NCBI GenBank assembly: GCA_019973155.2
Contig: BPQB01000002.1
Span: 1,508,135 to 1,572,134 of the forward strand
Direction of reading: 5' to 3'
Source: Phanerochaete sordida
Lineage: Eukaryota > Basidiomycota > Agaricomycetes > Polyporales > Phanerochaetaceae
DNA length: 64,000 nt
The translations under genes were made by a program, and so were the position numbers. Below the pieces are notes generated by a model. The model saw only the letters and a program-made list of their open reading frames with translations. It had not been told where the DNA came from and did no database searches. Positions 56,276 through 64,000 of this stretch are shown piece after piece; position 1 is the first letter of the stretch, and the number at the start of each line of letters is the position of its first letter.

Positions 56276-56760
56276 GGGAGGTGTACTCGACCACTGAGAC
56301 GCTCCGGAGCACGACTATGCTGGTGACAGCAACACACTGCGATCCACTGGGGCCTACATCGTCCTCATGGGCACTGGCACAGCAAACTGGAGCAGCAAAT
56401 TGCAGGGCATAGTCACACACTCTACGACCGAGGCCGAGTACGTTGCAGCGAACCAGACTGGCCGGATGCGGAATCTCCTCGAGGAATTCGGTCACAACCT
56501 CTCAGAGTCCCCCTCCACGCTGTTCATGGACAAAAACTCGGCCATCGCGTTTGCCAAGGACGCGGAGCACTTTGGGCAATGCAAACACATCCAGCTGCGC
56601 CACTACTGGCTGCACGATGTTGTTGAGCCGGGCCTGACCAACCCGTAATATGTGCACACCGACTGGATACTTGCAGATGTCCTTACTAAGGTACTGCCTC
56701 GGATACACCTGCAACAACAATGGGAACCCGCATCTGATCCTGACAGTAATAGACAGCACC
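56276..56760 (+). pseudogene. Ty1/copia RNase H fragment with LTR piece
   Basis: An LTR-like string (GGGAGGTGTACTCGACCACT) at 56,277 is followed by plus-strand WSSKLQGIVTHSTTEAEYVAANQ, the RNase H signature (STTEAEY), then STLFMDKNSAIAFAKDAEHF and KHIQLRHYWLHDVVEPGL. TAA at 56646-56648 precedes VHTDWILADVLTKVLPR. This is the C-terminal end of a copia pol. Gag, integrase and most of reverse transcriptase are absent here. Confidence 0.8.
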
Positions 56761-56889
56761 CTTATGCACACTTGGTATGTCATTTTGCTCTACCATGAGT
56801 GTGACTGGGTGAAACCTAGTTACCTCACAGCAGAGTGCAGCCCGTGCAAGGTTGAGATTTGATAATCTGAAGCTCTCAAAGGCTCCTGC

Positions 56890-57390
56890 CCTATCGTCCG
56901 CGGTGTTGGCACCGCCGTCGGCGCAGCCATTCATATGCCGCCGTCTGCGGCGTCAGCTTTTGCACTGCGGTCGTCTATGCTGCCTTCTGCGTAATCAGAT
57001 TTAGGACCGCTGTCCACTGTGCGAGGTCCCACACTGCCCTTCATGACACCCATTCCCCCACTGCTGTCCCGTACCCCACCTCCACTGACACCATCTGCTG
57101 CCTTTGCTTTCTCGCCTGCGCTCACGGCGCCGACTTTGCCACAGACATTGAAAGTGTCCTTTCTGCCAGATCTACTTGCCACACTTGTAACATTGTCGCT
57201 GTCTGTGATGCATCCTCCACTAGCATCAACCGCCAATACCCAGTGCCACTCGTGGCAGCAACAGAGCATCAAGGTAGATGGCAGCGCTGCCAAGGCTAAC
57301 GGTGATTTGGTGTGGATAACACTCACAGACGAGGATTTGGAGGTGCAGGAGAAACTCGTCGACCGTTAACGTATTGCAGGGCCGGAATGT
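56890..57390. other. No supported gene
   Basis: Sequence between copia remnants. A Ser/Thr/Pro-rich open stretch on the plus strand (57,019-57,369) shows no domain. Confidence 0.4.
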
Positions 57391-57740
57391 TGTTGTGGGA
57401 GGTGTACTCGACCACTGAAATGCTCTGTAGCACACACTGGTGGTGGTGGGTGAGCAACTGAGTGTATTGAGACGAGGAGTGGCTACTGACCTGGTTGTGA
57501 TGGATGAGCAACTGAAGGCCCAAGTCGGCCCCACCAGGGTTTATAACTACGCTGATCCGGCGCTAATCACGTCAATGCACAGAGGAAGAACGGAGAAAGC
57601 GCTACAAAGGAACGGATAAACCGAGGACAAAGGAAAGGTGAAAGACAATAAGACAAAGGAATGTCCCAAAAGGAAGGTGCCACTGAAGTGAGTGGCACCA
57701 AGGCCCAGACTGAGTCCATGGGGCCACTGAGGCGGAGAGG
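57391..57740 (-). repeat. Copia LTR (minus orientation)
   Basis: About 345 bp. On the minus strand it runs from GGAGTGTGTGCTGCAGGCAC to the terminal CGAGTACACCTCCCACAACA. TATA-like ATAAACCCTG lies near 57,550. Related, diverged copies occur at about 60,080-60,310 and 61,670-61,735 (plus), 56,277 and 62,640-62,790. It lies downstream of the minus-strand integrase remnant, so it is the 3' LTR of that element. Confidence 0.65.
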
Positions 57741-57959
57741 TGCCTGCAGCACACACTCCAACAGGACGCGTCAGAGAGCGGCACTTCCTGGTCCTCGTTG
57801 ATGTCCTCCATAGGCCCCTCAGGATTAGGAGGATCCTGAGGTGCAGGCTCGGGAGCGGCAGCAGGCTGGACCTTCCACCACTTGCAGGGATGCTTGACAT
57901 TGCGCTTATGACGACGCTCAGCCAGCAATGGCTCAGACGGCTCGCGTCGCAGACCACTA

Positions 57960-59597
57960 ATGCCGGCCTGGGCTCATAGGGCGCTACAAAGCGAGAGCGA
58001 ACGCGTTGAGGCTGCCTGCCACGAGCTGAAGCTGGCTTGCCGCGGCTTCGAGCTGGTGGAGCGGCGGGTAGCGGAGGCGAGCGTGCTGGAGACGGCGAGG
58101 GGGCTCTGGAGCGGGCTGGCGACAAGACGCGGGCCTGCTCAGGTGCTGGAGGCTAGTCTTGAGGAGGTGGAGGCGCAGCAGGCTCGGGCTGAGGTTCAAC
58201 AGAGCCCTCCCCCCAAGACGAGGCTGTGGAGCATCCCTAGGGGGCGAGACAGAGTGCAACTCGAGCGATGCAGGAGTGCTGATTGCGTGCAAGGGTACCC
58301 AGTAGGCAGCACTAGACACGCTGTTGAGCCAGTTCTTTAAGCCGGGAAGGTACCACTCGTCGACGATGGCGCGCTCAGAGATGATTTCCTTCTTGGTAGA
58401 GGGGTTGTAGAATTTCCAGCCCTTGTACCCCGGTGGGTAACCGATGAAGATGCACTTCTCCATGTGAGAGCCTAGCGCACTGCGGTTGTCCTTCTGCACA
58501 TGCACCTAAGCGACGCAGCCCCAGATCCGTAGATGGGAGACGTCTGGCTTGCGGCCACAGAAGGCCTCGAAGGGGGTGTTGTCCGGCAGAGCAGCGGTCG
58601 GACAGCGGTTGAGAACGTAGACCAGAGCGGACAAAGTTTCGCCCCAGAATGACGCAGACAGGCCAGCCTCAGAGAGCATGGCAGTGATCCCCTCAGAGAG
58701 AACGCGGTTGAACCGCTCAGCGATGCCGTTCTGCTGCGGCCTGTTGCGCAGCACAGTATGCTGGCGCTGGACGCCATGCTCGTTGCAGAAGTCCTCGAGT
58801 TCCTTGGACATGTACTCGCCGCCCTGATTGTCGCGCAGAGTGCCGATGCGCTCGACAGTCTCGTTTCCAGCAAAGGCCTTGCACTGCTTGATAGCAGAGG
58901 TCGCCTCGCCCTTGGTGTTCAGCAGGATAACCGAGCGCAGCCGCGTTAAATCGTCGATGAAGGTGATCCAGTAGCGGTAGCCAGAGGCGGTGCGGACAGG
59001 GAGAGGGCCGTGGACGTCCGAGTGAACGAGCTTGAGTGGCTTGGAGGCACGAGATGTCGAGGCGGGGAACGGCGCAGCGTTGAGCTTGCCAGAGAGACAG
59101 GGCTCACAGATGGGGTCGGCCTCCTGCTTCAAGTCCAGGCGCATACCAGAGAACAGCTGGCCCTTGGCGAGGTTCCGGATATTCTGCAGGTGCGTGTGAG
59201 CGAAGCGACGGTGCCTGAGGGACCCATCGAGAGGAAGAGTCGAAGCGGAGGCAGACAGGGCAGCCTGGGGCGCAGGGACGACCTTGCCATCGAGGTAGGC
59301 CGTGTTGGAGGCGTCGATCTTCGCACAGAACAGAGTGTGGCCCTCCCGGTCAAAGTCCATGCGGTCAGAATAGATGTGGATTGTGAAACCGTGGTGGCGA
59401 GCGAGGTACAGGACCGAGAAGAGGTTGGAGCCAAGCTCCGGTACATGCAGCACTCTACTGAACTCCAACTCCCTCTTGCCCTCTGGTGCAAACACCACTG
59501 ACCCCACACCCTCTGAGTACACGACGTCGTCGTTGGCTAGACGAACGGCGACGCGCAGAGGAGCGTACTTGCGGAGCCAGTGCTTCTGTGGGGTCAT
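57960..59597 (-). pseudogene. Ty1/copia pol fragment (gag-pre-integrase and integrase)
   Basis: The minus strand encodes protease-to-integrase sequence. It starts HWLRKYAPLRVAVRLANDD, then the gag-pre-integrase region LRHRRFAHTHLQNIRNLAKG ... CEPCLSGK. The integrase core follows: LVHSDVHGPL, FIDDLTRLRSVILL, LRDNQGGEYMSKELEDF and RPQQNGIAERFNRVL (the D, D and E residues are visible). Then ALVYVLNRCPTAAL and, after an in-frame TAG at about 58,506, GSHMEKCIFIGYPPGYKGWKFY. The hinge ends in low-complexity sequence. Reverse transcriptase and RNase H are missing before the LTR at 57,740, so the element is internally deleted. Confidence 0.85.
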
Positions 59598-59734
59598 TGT
59601 AGTCTCAATCTCTCCCTTCAGGAAGGTGTCCGCAGAGACCGCACTACGTGCGGGATGGGAGATAAAGAATGGATTGAATGCTTTCTAGTGAAGCATCAGA
59701 GACGAGAGCTGCAGGACGCTGTCCTGAAGGTTTG

Positions 59735-59985
59735 GTTACATTTGATCATCTGAGTGTAGATGAAACTCACGTGACCGCCCCAGTAAGCAAGCGTTTGTAT
59801 TGACCCCTTCAGACCGAATTGATGCGCCGCCACCATCACCAACGCGTCGCCTCCAGCCCCACCGCGTCTCTCCCGGCGTTCAGCCACCACAACACTGGTC
59901 CGTACTGACCTCCATTGGCCCTCTGAGCCTTGGGCCCATCACGTGAGCTTTCTCTACACCCGGATGATCGAATGTCACCAGACAT
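59735..59985. repeat. Imperfect inverted repeat of about 50 bp
   Basis: Left arm about 59,731-59,783 and right arm about 59,934-59,986. Both arms read HVSF(I/L)YT(Q/R)MI(K/E)C inward-to-outward on opposite strands. About 150 bp between. Possibly the ends of a small element. Confidence 0.5.
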
Positions 59986-60079
59986 TCTGGCTATGCGTCT
60001 GCAGCTGGTTTCAAACCCAGTCTGTTATACAGCTTATAAGACTACTTGGCCCGAATGTTTGGAGTCGAGACTAGGGTCA

Positions 60080-60310
60080 TCGTTGAAGCGTGTGCTTGCA
60101 GCGCATCTCCGCCTCTGCGGCCCCATGGACTTGGTCTGGGCCTTGGTTCCACTCACTTCAGTGGGACTTCCTTTTTGAACCTTCCTCTGTCTTGTGCTGT
60201 TCCTTTCACTCTTTGTCCTTAGTTTATCCTTCCCTATTTCGCGGTTCGTGCATTGACCTGATTAGCGCGTGCTAGCGTATATATAAACCCTGCTGGGGTG
60301 GACTTGCGCC
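60080..60310 (+). repeat. Copia LTR fragment (plus orientation)
   Basis: Matches the 57,391-57,740 LTR in the opposite orientation (CTCCGCCTC.GCGGCCCCATGGACT.GGTCTGGGCCTTGG), including TATATATAAACCCTG near 60,277. Diverged by perhaps a quarter of positions by eye. Confidence 0.6.
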
Positions 60311-61665
60311 CTCGGGCCCTGATCGGTTGGTCGATTTCAACGAAATTAGCCGATGTCTGGAGGGCCGATTTGGACTGCGGGTGACGCGCCCGTGACCGCC
60401 AAACGCGTAGGCCGGTGATAAGATCGCCTGGGCCACCTGAACTCCCGCCCTCTGTTATGATATTGTATGCTTTTAACGTCTTCTGGACACATCTGCACCA
60501 TTTATTTCTAGTCTGAGCTCTTACCAAAGCGGCATTTATATAGGAGCTCATTTATTCACGATTTTGCAAGCGAAAATATGGTGTACAGAGGCCCTCAACA
60601 GTTCATGGGCATATTATGGGCACATCTGAGCCTATGCAAGCCCTCATTCATGACTCTGGATTCATATAGCTACAGACAACTGCAAGAGAACAGTTAACCA
60701 GTTCACATACAAAAAAATAGCACAGTATACTGGCGACTGCGCGCAAATGCGTGCTCGCGCAACTGCAGGGCGGGAGGGGTGCCAGGAAGTGCTAGAGCGC
60801 ACGCTGGCGCATCACAGCAACAGCAACGACGGCCGCCTCAATCGGCGCTGACGTCCAACACTCCGCCCGGGACGTGCGCCAACCGGGACATCAACTCACA
60901 GCGCCTATAGCGAAATCGGCGAACCGATCAGGGCCTCAGCTGCTAATCCACTACTACCAGGTCAGTAGTCCTAAGCAATTCCAAAATGCCCCGCAGAGCT
61001 CACGCGGGAAACCAGCTATCCGCTGATTGTGGCTTGATGTGAGTGATGCTTTCGCTCGAATGTCTCAGAAATGTCGTGGAGAGGGACCAGCGTAGGGTCT
61101 CCTAGACGAGGTATTTGCCACGTGTGCGCCATGCCGCGGCCCTCCGAGCGATGTGGCTCTACTACGACGACGTCCTGTATGAGTCCTTCGACGCGCAACA
61201 TGGCGAGCGCGCATATTCAGCTACTTCGACTAGAAGTACAGAAGCATAATCAACACCCTAGCGGCGAATGCTTCGCGGCCCTGGGGGTGTAAACGACGCG
61301 CTTCGCACCAATATTTGAGCAGAAGCCATTGTTTGTGGACGCCGCACTGCTCCTCGTTGTTTCTGGCATTCAATACTCGTATCTTAGGGTTCGTGCCATA
61401 AGAACTCTTTTCATGGGCGATATCCACACTCTCCTGCAGAGCCCATGGCCCACGGACTACGCATTCCGTTGTGAACCAGCCACTCTTAACCCTAGAACAT
61501 GTCGTAACCCTAGGCGAGGAGTGTCTCTCCGTGCAGTGTGGCCGCAGGTCGAGCATCACGCCACCATCACCGGCAAGCATGTCCCGACGGTCTTTCCGTC
61601 GCCCCTCGAGGTGAGCCCTGCGAGCGAGGTTTGGAATTGCTTAGTACTAGTAGCCTTTCCCTCGA
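60311..61665. other. No supported gene
   Basis: About 1.35 kb with mixed GC content. The minus-strand open stretch 61,230-61,580 has no recognised domain. Probably degraded repeat sequence. Confidence 0.4.
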
Positions 61666-61742
61666 CTCAATCTCATTAGTTGCTCATTCATCACTACCAG
61701 CATGTGCTCCGGAGCGTCTCAGTGGACGAGTATCCTCCCACA
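61666..61742 (+). repeat. Copia LTR terminal fragment
   Basis: TTGCTCATTCATCACTACCAG followed by GAGCGTCTCAGTGGACGAGT, matching the end of the copia LTR in plus orientation. It abuts the 3' side of a minus-strand gag fragment, so the arrangement is rearranged. Confidence 0.5.
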
Positions 61743-62400
61743 TTAACAAGCGGTAGTTGCAGGAGTACAAGTGCAAGAGCAAAGGGCCTCCTCACTGATG
61801 ACGGCCGCCTGGAGGGTGTTCTTGTCCAGCTTGTCGAGCAACTGCCACGACGATAAGAAGTGGGCATAACAGGAGTGAAGAGCACAGATGAGAGTCATTG
61901 AGACGAGCTCCTTGTCCACATCCTCCAGGGCGAAAGTGTCAGGCGACCGGTCCTTGACCTTCTGAATGGCGGCATTGACTCTGATCATCAGGGATGACAG
62001 AGAATCGCTTTCCTCCATGTCAACGGAGAAGAACTCCTTCTCCCAGACGTTGAACCGCATGCCGGGCCTCTTCTGGAAGTGCACAAACTGTGGTCCACAT
62101 CTTCACTGGGTCTTCGAGACAGCCTTGCATATGCGTGTTCTGGTCGTCTGAGAGCGATAGATAGACCTCACCGGTGGCCCTGAGTGCCTTCTTCTCCCAT
62201 TCATCCAACTTGTCCTGCTCCGCCACAGTGGGAGCCGTCGCATCCTTTGGTGTAGGCTTCCTCTCCTTGCCCTGCGTGATGCGGAGCCAGCCCTTGACTA
62301 TGAGGGTTCCAGAGCAGTCCCCACGCCACTGGGAATAGTTTGCGGTGCGGAGCTCCTTGAAGCGGGGGTGGACGTTGTTTAGGAGGCTATGACGATGTGG
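61743..62400 (-). pseudogene. Copia gag (UBN2-type) fragment
   Basis: The minus strand reads LRTANYSQWRGDCSGTLIVKG, EVYLSLSDDQNTHMQGCLEDP and VKMWTTV, then after a frameshift near 62,050-62,080 FNVWEKEFFSVDMEESDSLSS LMIRVNAAIQKVK and SMTLICALHSCYAHFLSSWQ. This is the NYSxWR...L.KG pattern of copia gag proteins (UBN2 family), which form the retrotransposon capsid. It ends without the CCHC knuckle. Confidence 0.75.
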
Positions 62401-62639
62401 TAGGGGGAGAGACAGGGTGTGAGGAACCCATGGTGCCCCATGGCTAGGTGGGAGTGGCACAAGTGAGTGGCCCGGATGAGTGGCACAGAACGATGTGGCA
62501 ATGGAGGGCGCAGATGGTGGCCAATAACGACCATCGTGGTATTGCTGGATAGCGGAGAGTAGGTAATCGCTTGGAGGCAAAACTTGGATATAGCGATGAG
62601 TGGCACAATTCCACAGCGCGGGGCTCATAACTTATTGGT

Positions 62640-62795
62640 GGGGGAGGTGTAGTTGACCACAGCGTGGTGGTGTATGGGCAGCTGAATGCCCCTAAAAGGA
62701 AAGTGCTACTCAAGTGAGTGGCACTATGGCCTAGACCATCTCCATGGGGCCACTTAGGCTGAGAGATGCTTGCAGCATAGACTCCAACACCGGTA
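62640..62795 (-). repeat. Truncated 5' LTR of the gag-bearing copia element
   Basis: Minus strand: TATGCTGCAAGCATCTCTCA ... CACTCACTTGAGTAGCACTT ... AACTACACCTCCCCCACC, a shortened relative of the other LTRs. It lies upstream of gag on the same strand, as a 5' LTR should, with TTATGAGCCCC after it where a primer-binding site is expected. Confidence 0.55.
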
Positions 62796-62953
62796 GAGAC
62801 CATGAGGGCCGGCTCACCAGAGATGCGTACAAGAGGTGGTATTCCACCAACTCCAAATTCAGCAACTTGCGCGTGCGGAATGAGTGGCATACCCTGTTCC
62901 TCACCGCCATCGTGGACTGCACCGTTCTCTTCTAGTATAGCCACCACCTCAGG

Positions 62954-63670
62954 TCATGCTGGTAGAGCATCTTGAGCCATGGCCAGCACATGTTGGTATA
63001 CGTCCCAAAAGTTGTCAAAGCTTACTCTTGGGTTGCCGGCAAGGCGAAGCTGCTCGTCGAGGAAGGCGTCCACAGGAGGCAGGACGAGCTGAAAGACCGG
63101 GTGGTCTTTGGAGGCCCATTCACCCTCTGCTGCCTGGAGGACATCGTTAGGCACCTGAATCTATGAATATCTCAGATGACAAAAAGCGCATACACAAACC
63201 ATCGGTATCCTCACCCGATAGTCGGTCACACCGTAATTTTCAGGGTGGTCAAAGATATCCTCAGGAACACAATGTGGAAGGACCTTATGCTTGTCGGCTT
63301 GATGAGGAGTGTTGTTGTGATGCTCGATGTATTCATCCAGCTCTGTTCGTAGCCAGGGAATAACGAGGTAGCAGAAGACAAATCTACATGGCAAGAGTAG
63401 CATGGTCGCTGTGCTTTGAGGACTCCGCCATGAGTTGCTAACCTCTGCAGCACGTTGGTAGGGTCATAGACATTGCCCAGTCCCTGGTCGAAGAGTGCCT
63501 CGTAGCCTGAGCTGAACTTGATGCAGAACTGCTTTCACGCAATCTCGGACTTGATATTGGAGTGACCAGACATCCAGCGATGCCGAAGGGTTCCGCAAAG
63601 GGTAGGATCAAGCAGTTGGCAGATTGTTGTATGCACATTGGCCACTCCATAGTTCTCAAATCTCAAGATC
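62954..63670 (-). pseudogene. C-terminal part of a TE-associated integrase-like gene
   Basis: Minus-strand pieces read NVHTTICQLLDPTLCGTLRH, SNIKSEIA then a stop, FSSGYEALFDQGLGNVYDPTNVLQRLA, VIPWLRTELDEYIEHHNNTPHQADKHKVLPHCVPEDIF then DHPENYGVTDYRVRI, and DHPVFQLVLPPVDAFLDEQL, ending at a stop at 62,954. I recognise this order from agaricomycete integrase-core-like proteins found in repeats. The catalytic region itself is outside the preserved part or lost, so the class is uncertain. At least one in-frame stop. Confidence 0.45.
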
Positions 63671-63689
63671 GCTCTGAGATAGAAGGGGC

Positions 63690-64000
63690 CGGGATACCGT
63701 CTATTTTGCGCGGCTTGTCCGCTTCGTGAGTGGGCACTTCCCCCACGGCGCGTTCCGGGAGCGCTTCAACTTTGAGGGCAATCGGCGATGCTGGTGCGGG
63801 ACCGCAACGGTGGAGTCACGCGACCACATTTGGTTCGATTGCGAGCTGTGGATCCGAAAGCACCGACCTCCCGACGACGAGCTCGAGCGGCGGAGGCGGG
63901 GCGAACACCGGCGGGACGCCTTGGACCTGGGCCCGCGCGAACCTGAGGGTGCTGACCCTGTCGAGCACTTCCTACAGGAGTGGCGGGCTACCCCGCCGTC
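63690..64000 (+). pseudogene. LINE (non-LTR retrotransposon) C-terminus, cut by window end
   Basis: Plus strand reads ARLVRFVSGHFPHGAFRERF, then NRRCWCGTATVESRDHIWFDCELW and an acidic/basic tail EHFLQEWRATPP to the window edge. The block GHFPHGAFRERF followed by CxCxxxxxxxxHxxxxC is typical of the C-terminal zinc knuckle after the RNase H or reverse transcriptase of fungal LINEs. The frame is open in the visible part. Only the last domain is in the window and the 5' side abuts another remnant, so it is probably a 5'-truncated copy. Confidence 0.65.

Noticed and set aside
57019..57369. Plus-strand Pro/Thr-rich protein of 116 residues
   Set aside because: Lies between copia fragments, has no domain and no start context that I trust.

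Overview
This window looks like nuclear DNA of a mushroom-forming basidiomycete (Agaricomycetes). Genes carry many short GT..AG introns of about 48-60 bp, often with CTGAC or CTCAT branch sites. The WC-1 photoreceptor lacks a zinc finger, as in basidiomycetes. The mobile fraction (Plavaka/CACTA-like transposase, DUF6532-like and TET/JBP-like genes, UBN2-gag copia elements) is typical of agaricomycete genomes. I cannot name the species.

Region 1 (1-19,815) is gene-dense and conserved. It holds the 3' end of a mitochondrial ADP/ATP carrier (+), TSR3 18S rRNA aminocarboxypropyltransferase (+), a BTB plus CAP-Gly protein (-), a Spt21/Ams2-like regulator (-), the WC-1 LOV/PAS blue-light receptor (+), a mitochondrial PDH/BCKDH-type kinase (-), a Fus3/Kss1-class MAP kinase (-) and a two-finger CCCH protein (+). 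Two gene pairs are divergent and share an upstream region: Spt21-like with WC-1, and the MAPK with the CCCH gene. I joined split exons by phase; four models (TSR3, BTB/CAP-Gly, Spt21-like, CCCH) close with consistent frames.

Region 2 (about 20-45 kb) is repeat-dominated. A hAT-like inverted-duplication element (20.16-21.23 kb) is followed by three copies (A, B, C) of an AT-rich, non-coding fold-back element of about 3.85 kb. Each copy has a palindromic centre, arms of degenerate repeats of roughly 100 bp, a tRNA-like promoter module and one conserved block. Collinear exons of one minus-strand DUF6532-like gene lie between these insertions at 44.9-42.5, 38.66-37.6, 34.85-34.6 and possibly 23.64-23.36 kb, so a single gene appears spread over about 10-21 kb by nested insertions.

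Region 3 (45-64 kb) is a graveyard of mobile-element genes. It holds an unnamed agaricomycete TE-associated family, a TET/JBP-like 2OG-Fe(II) dioxygenase pseudogene broken by a MITE and a fold-back element, a decayed Plavaka transposase, a CACTA-type MITE with a clean 3-bp target duplication, copia gag, integrase and RNase H fragments with LTR pieces in both orientations, an integrase-like remnant, and the C-terminus of a LINE running off the window. No tRNA, rRNA or CRISPR array is supported.
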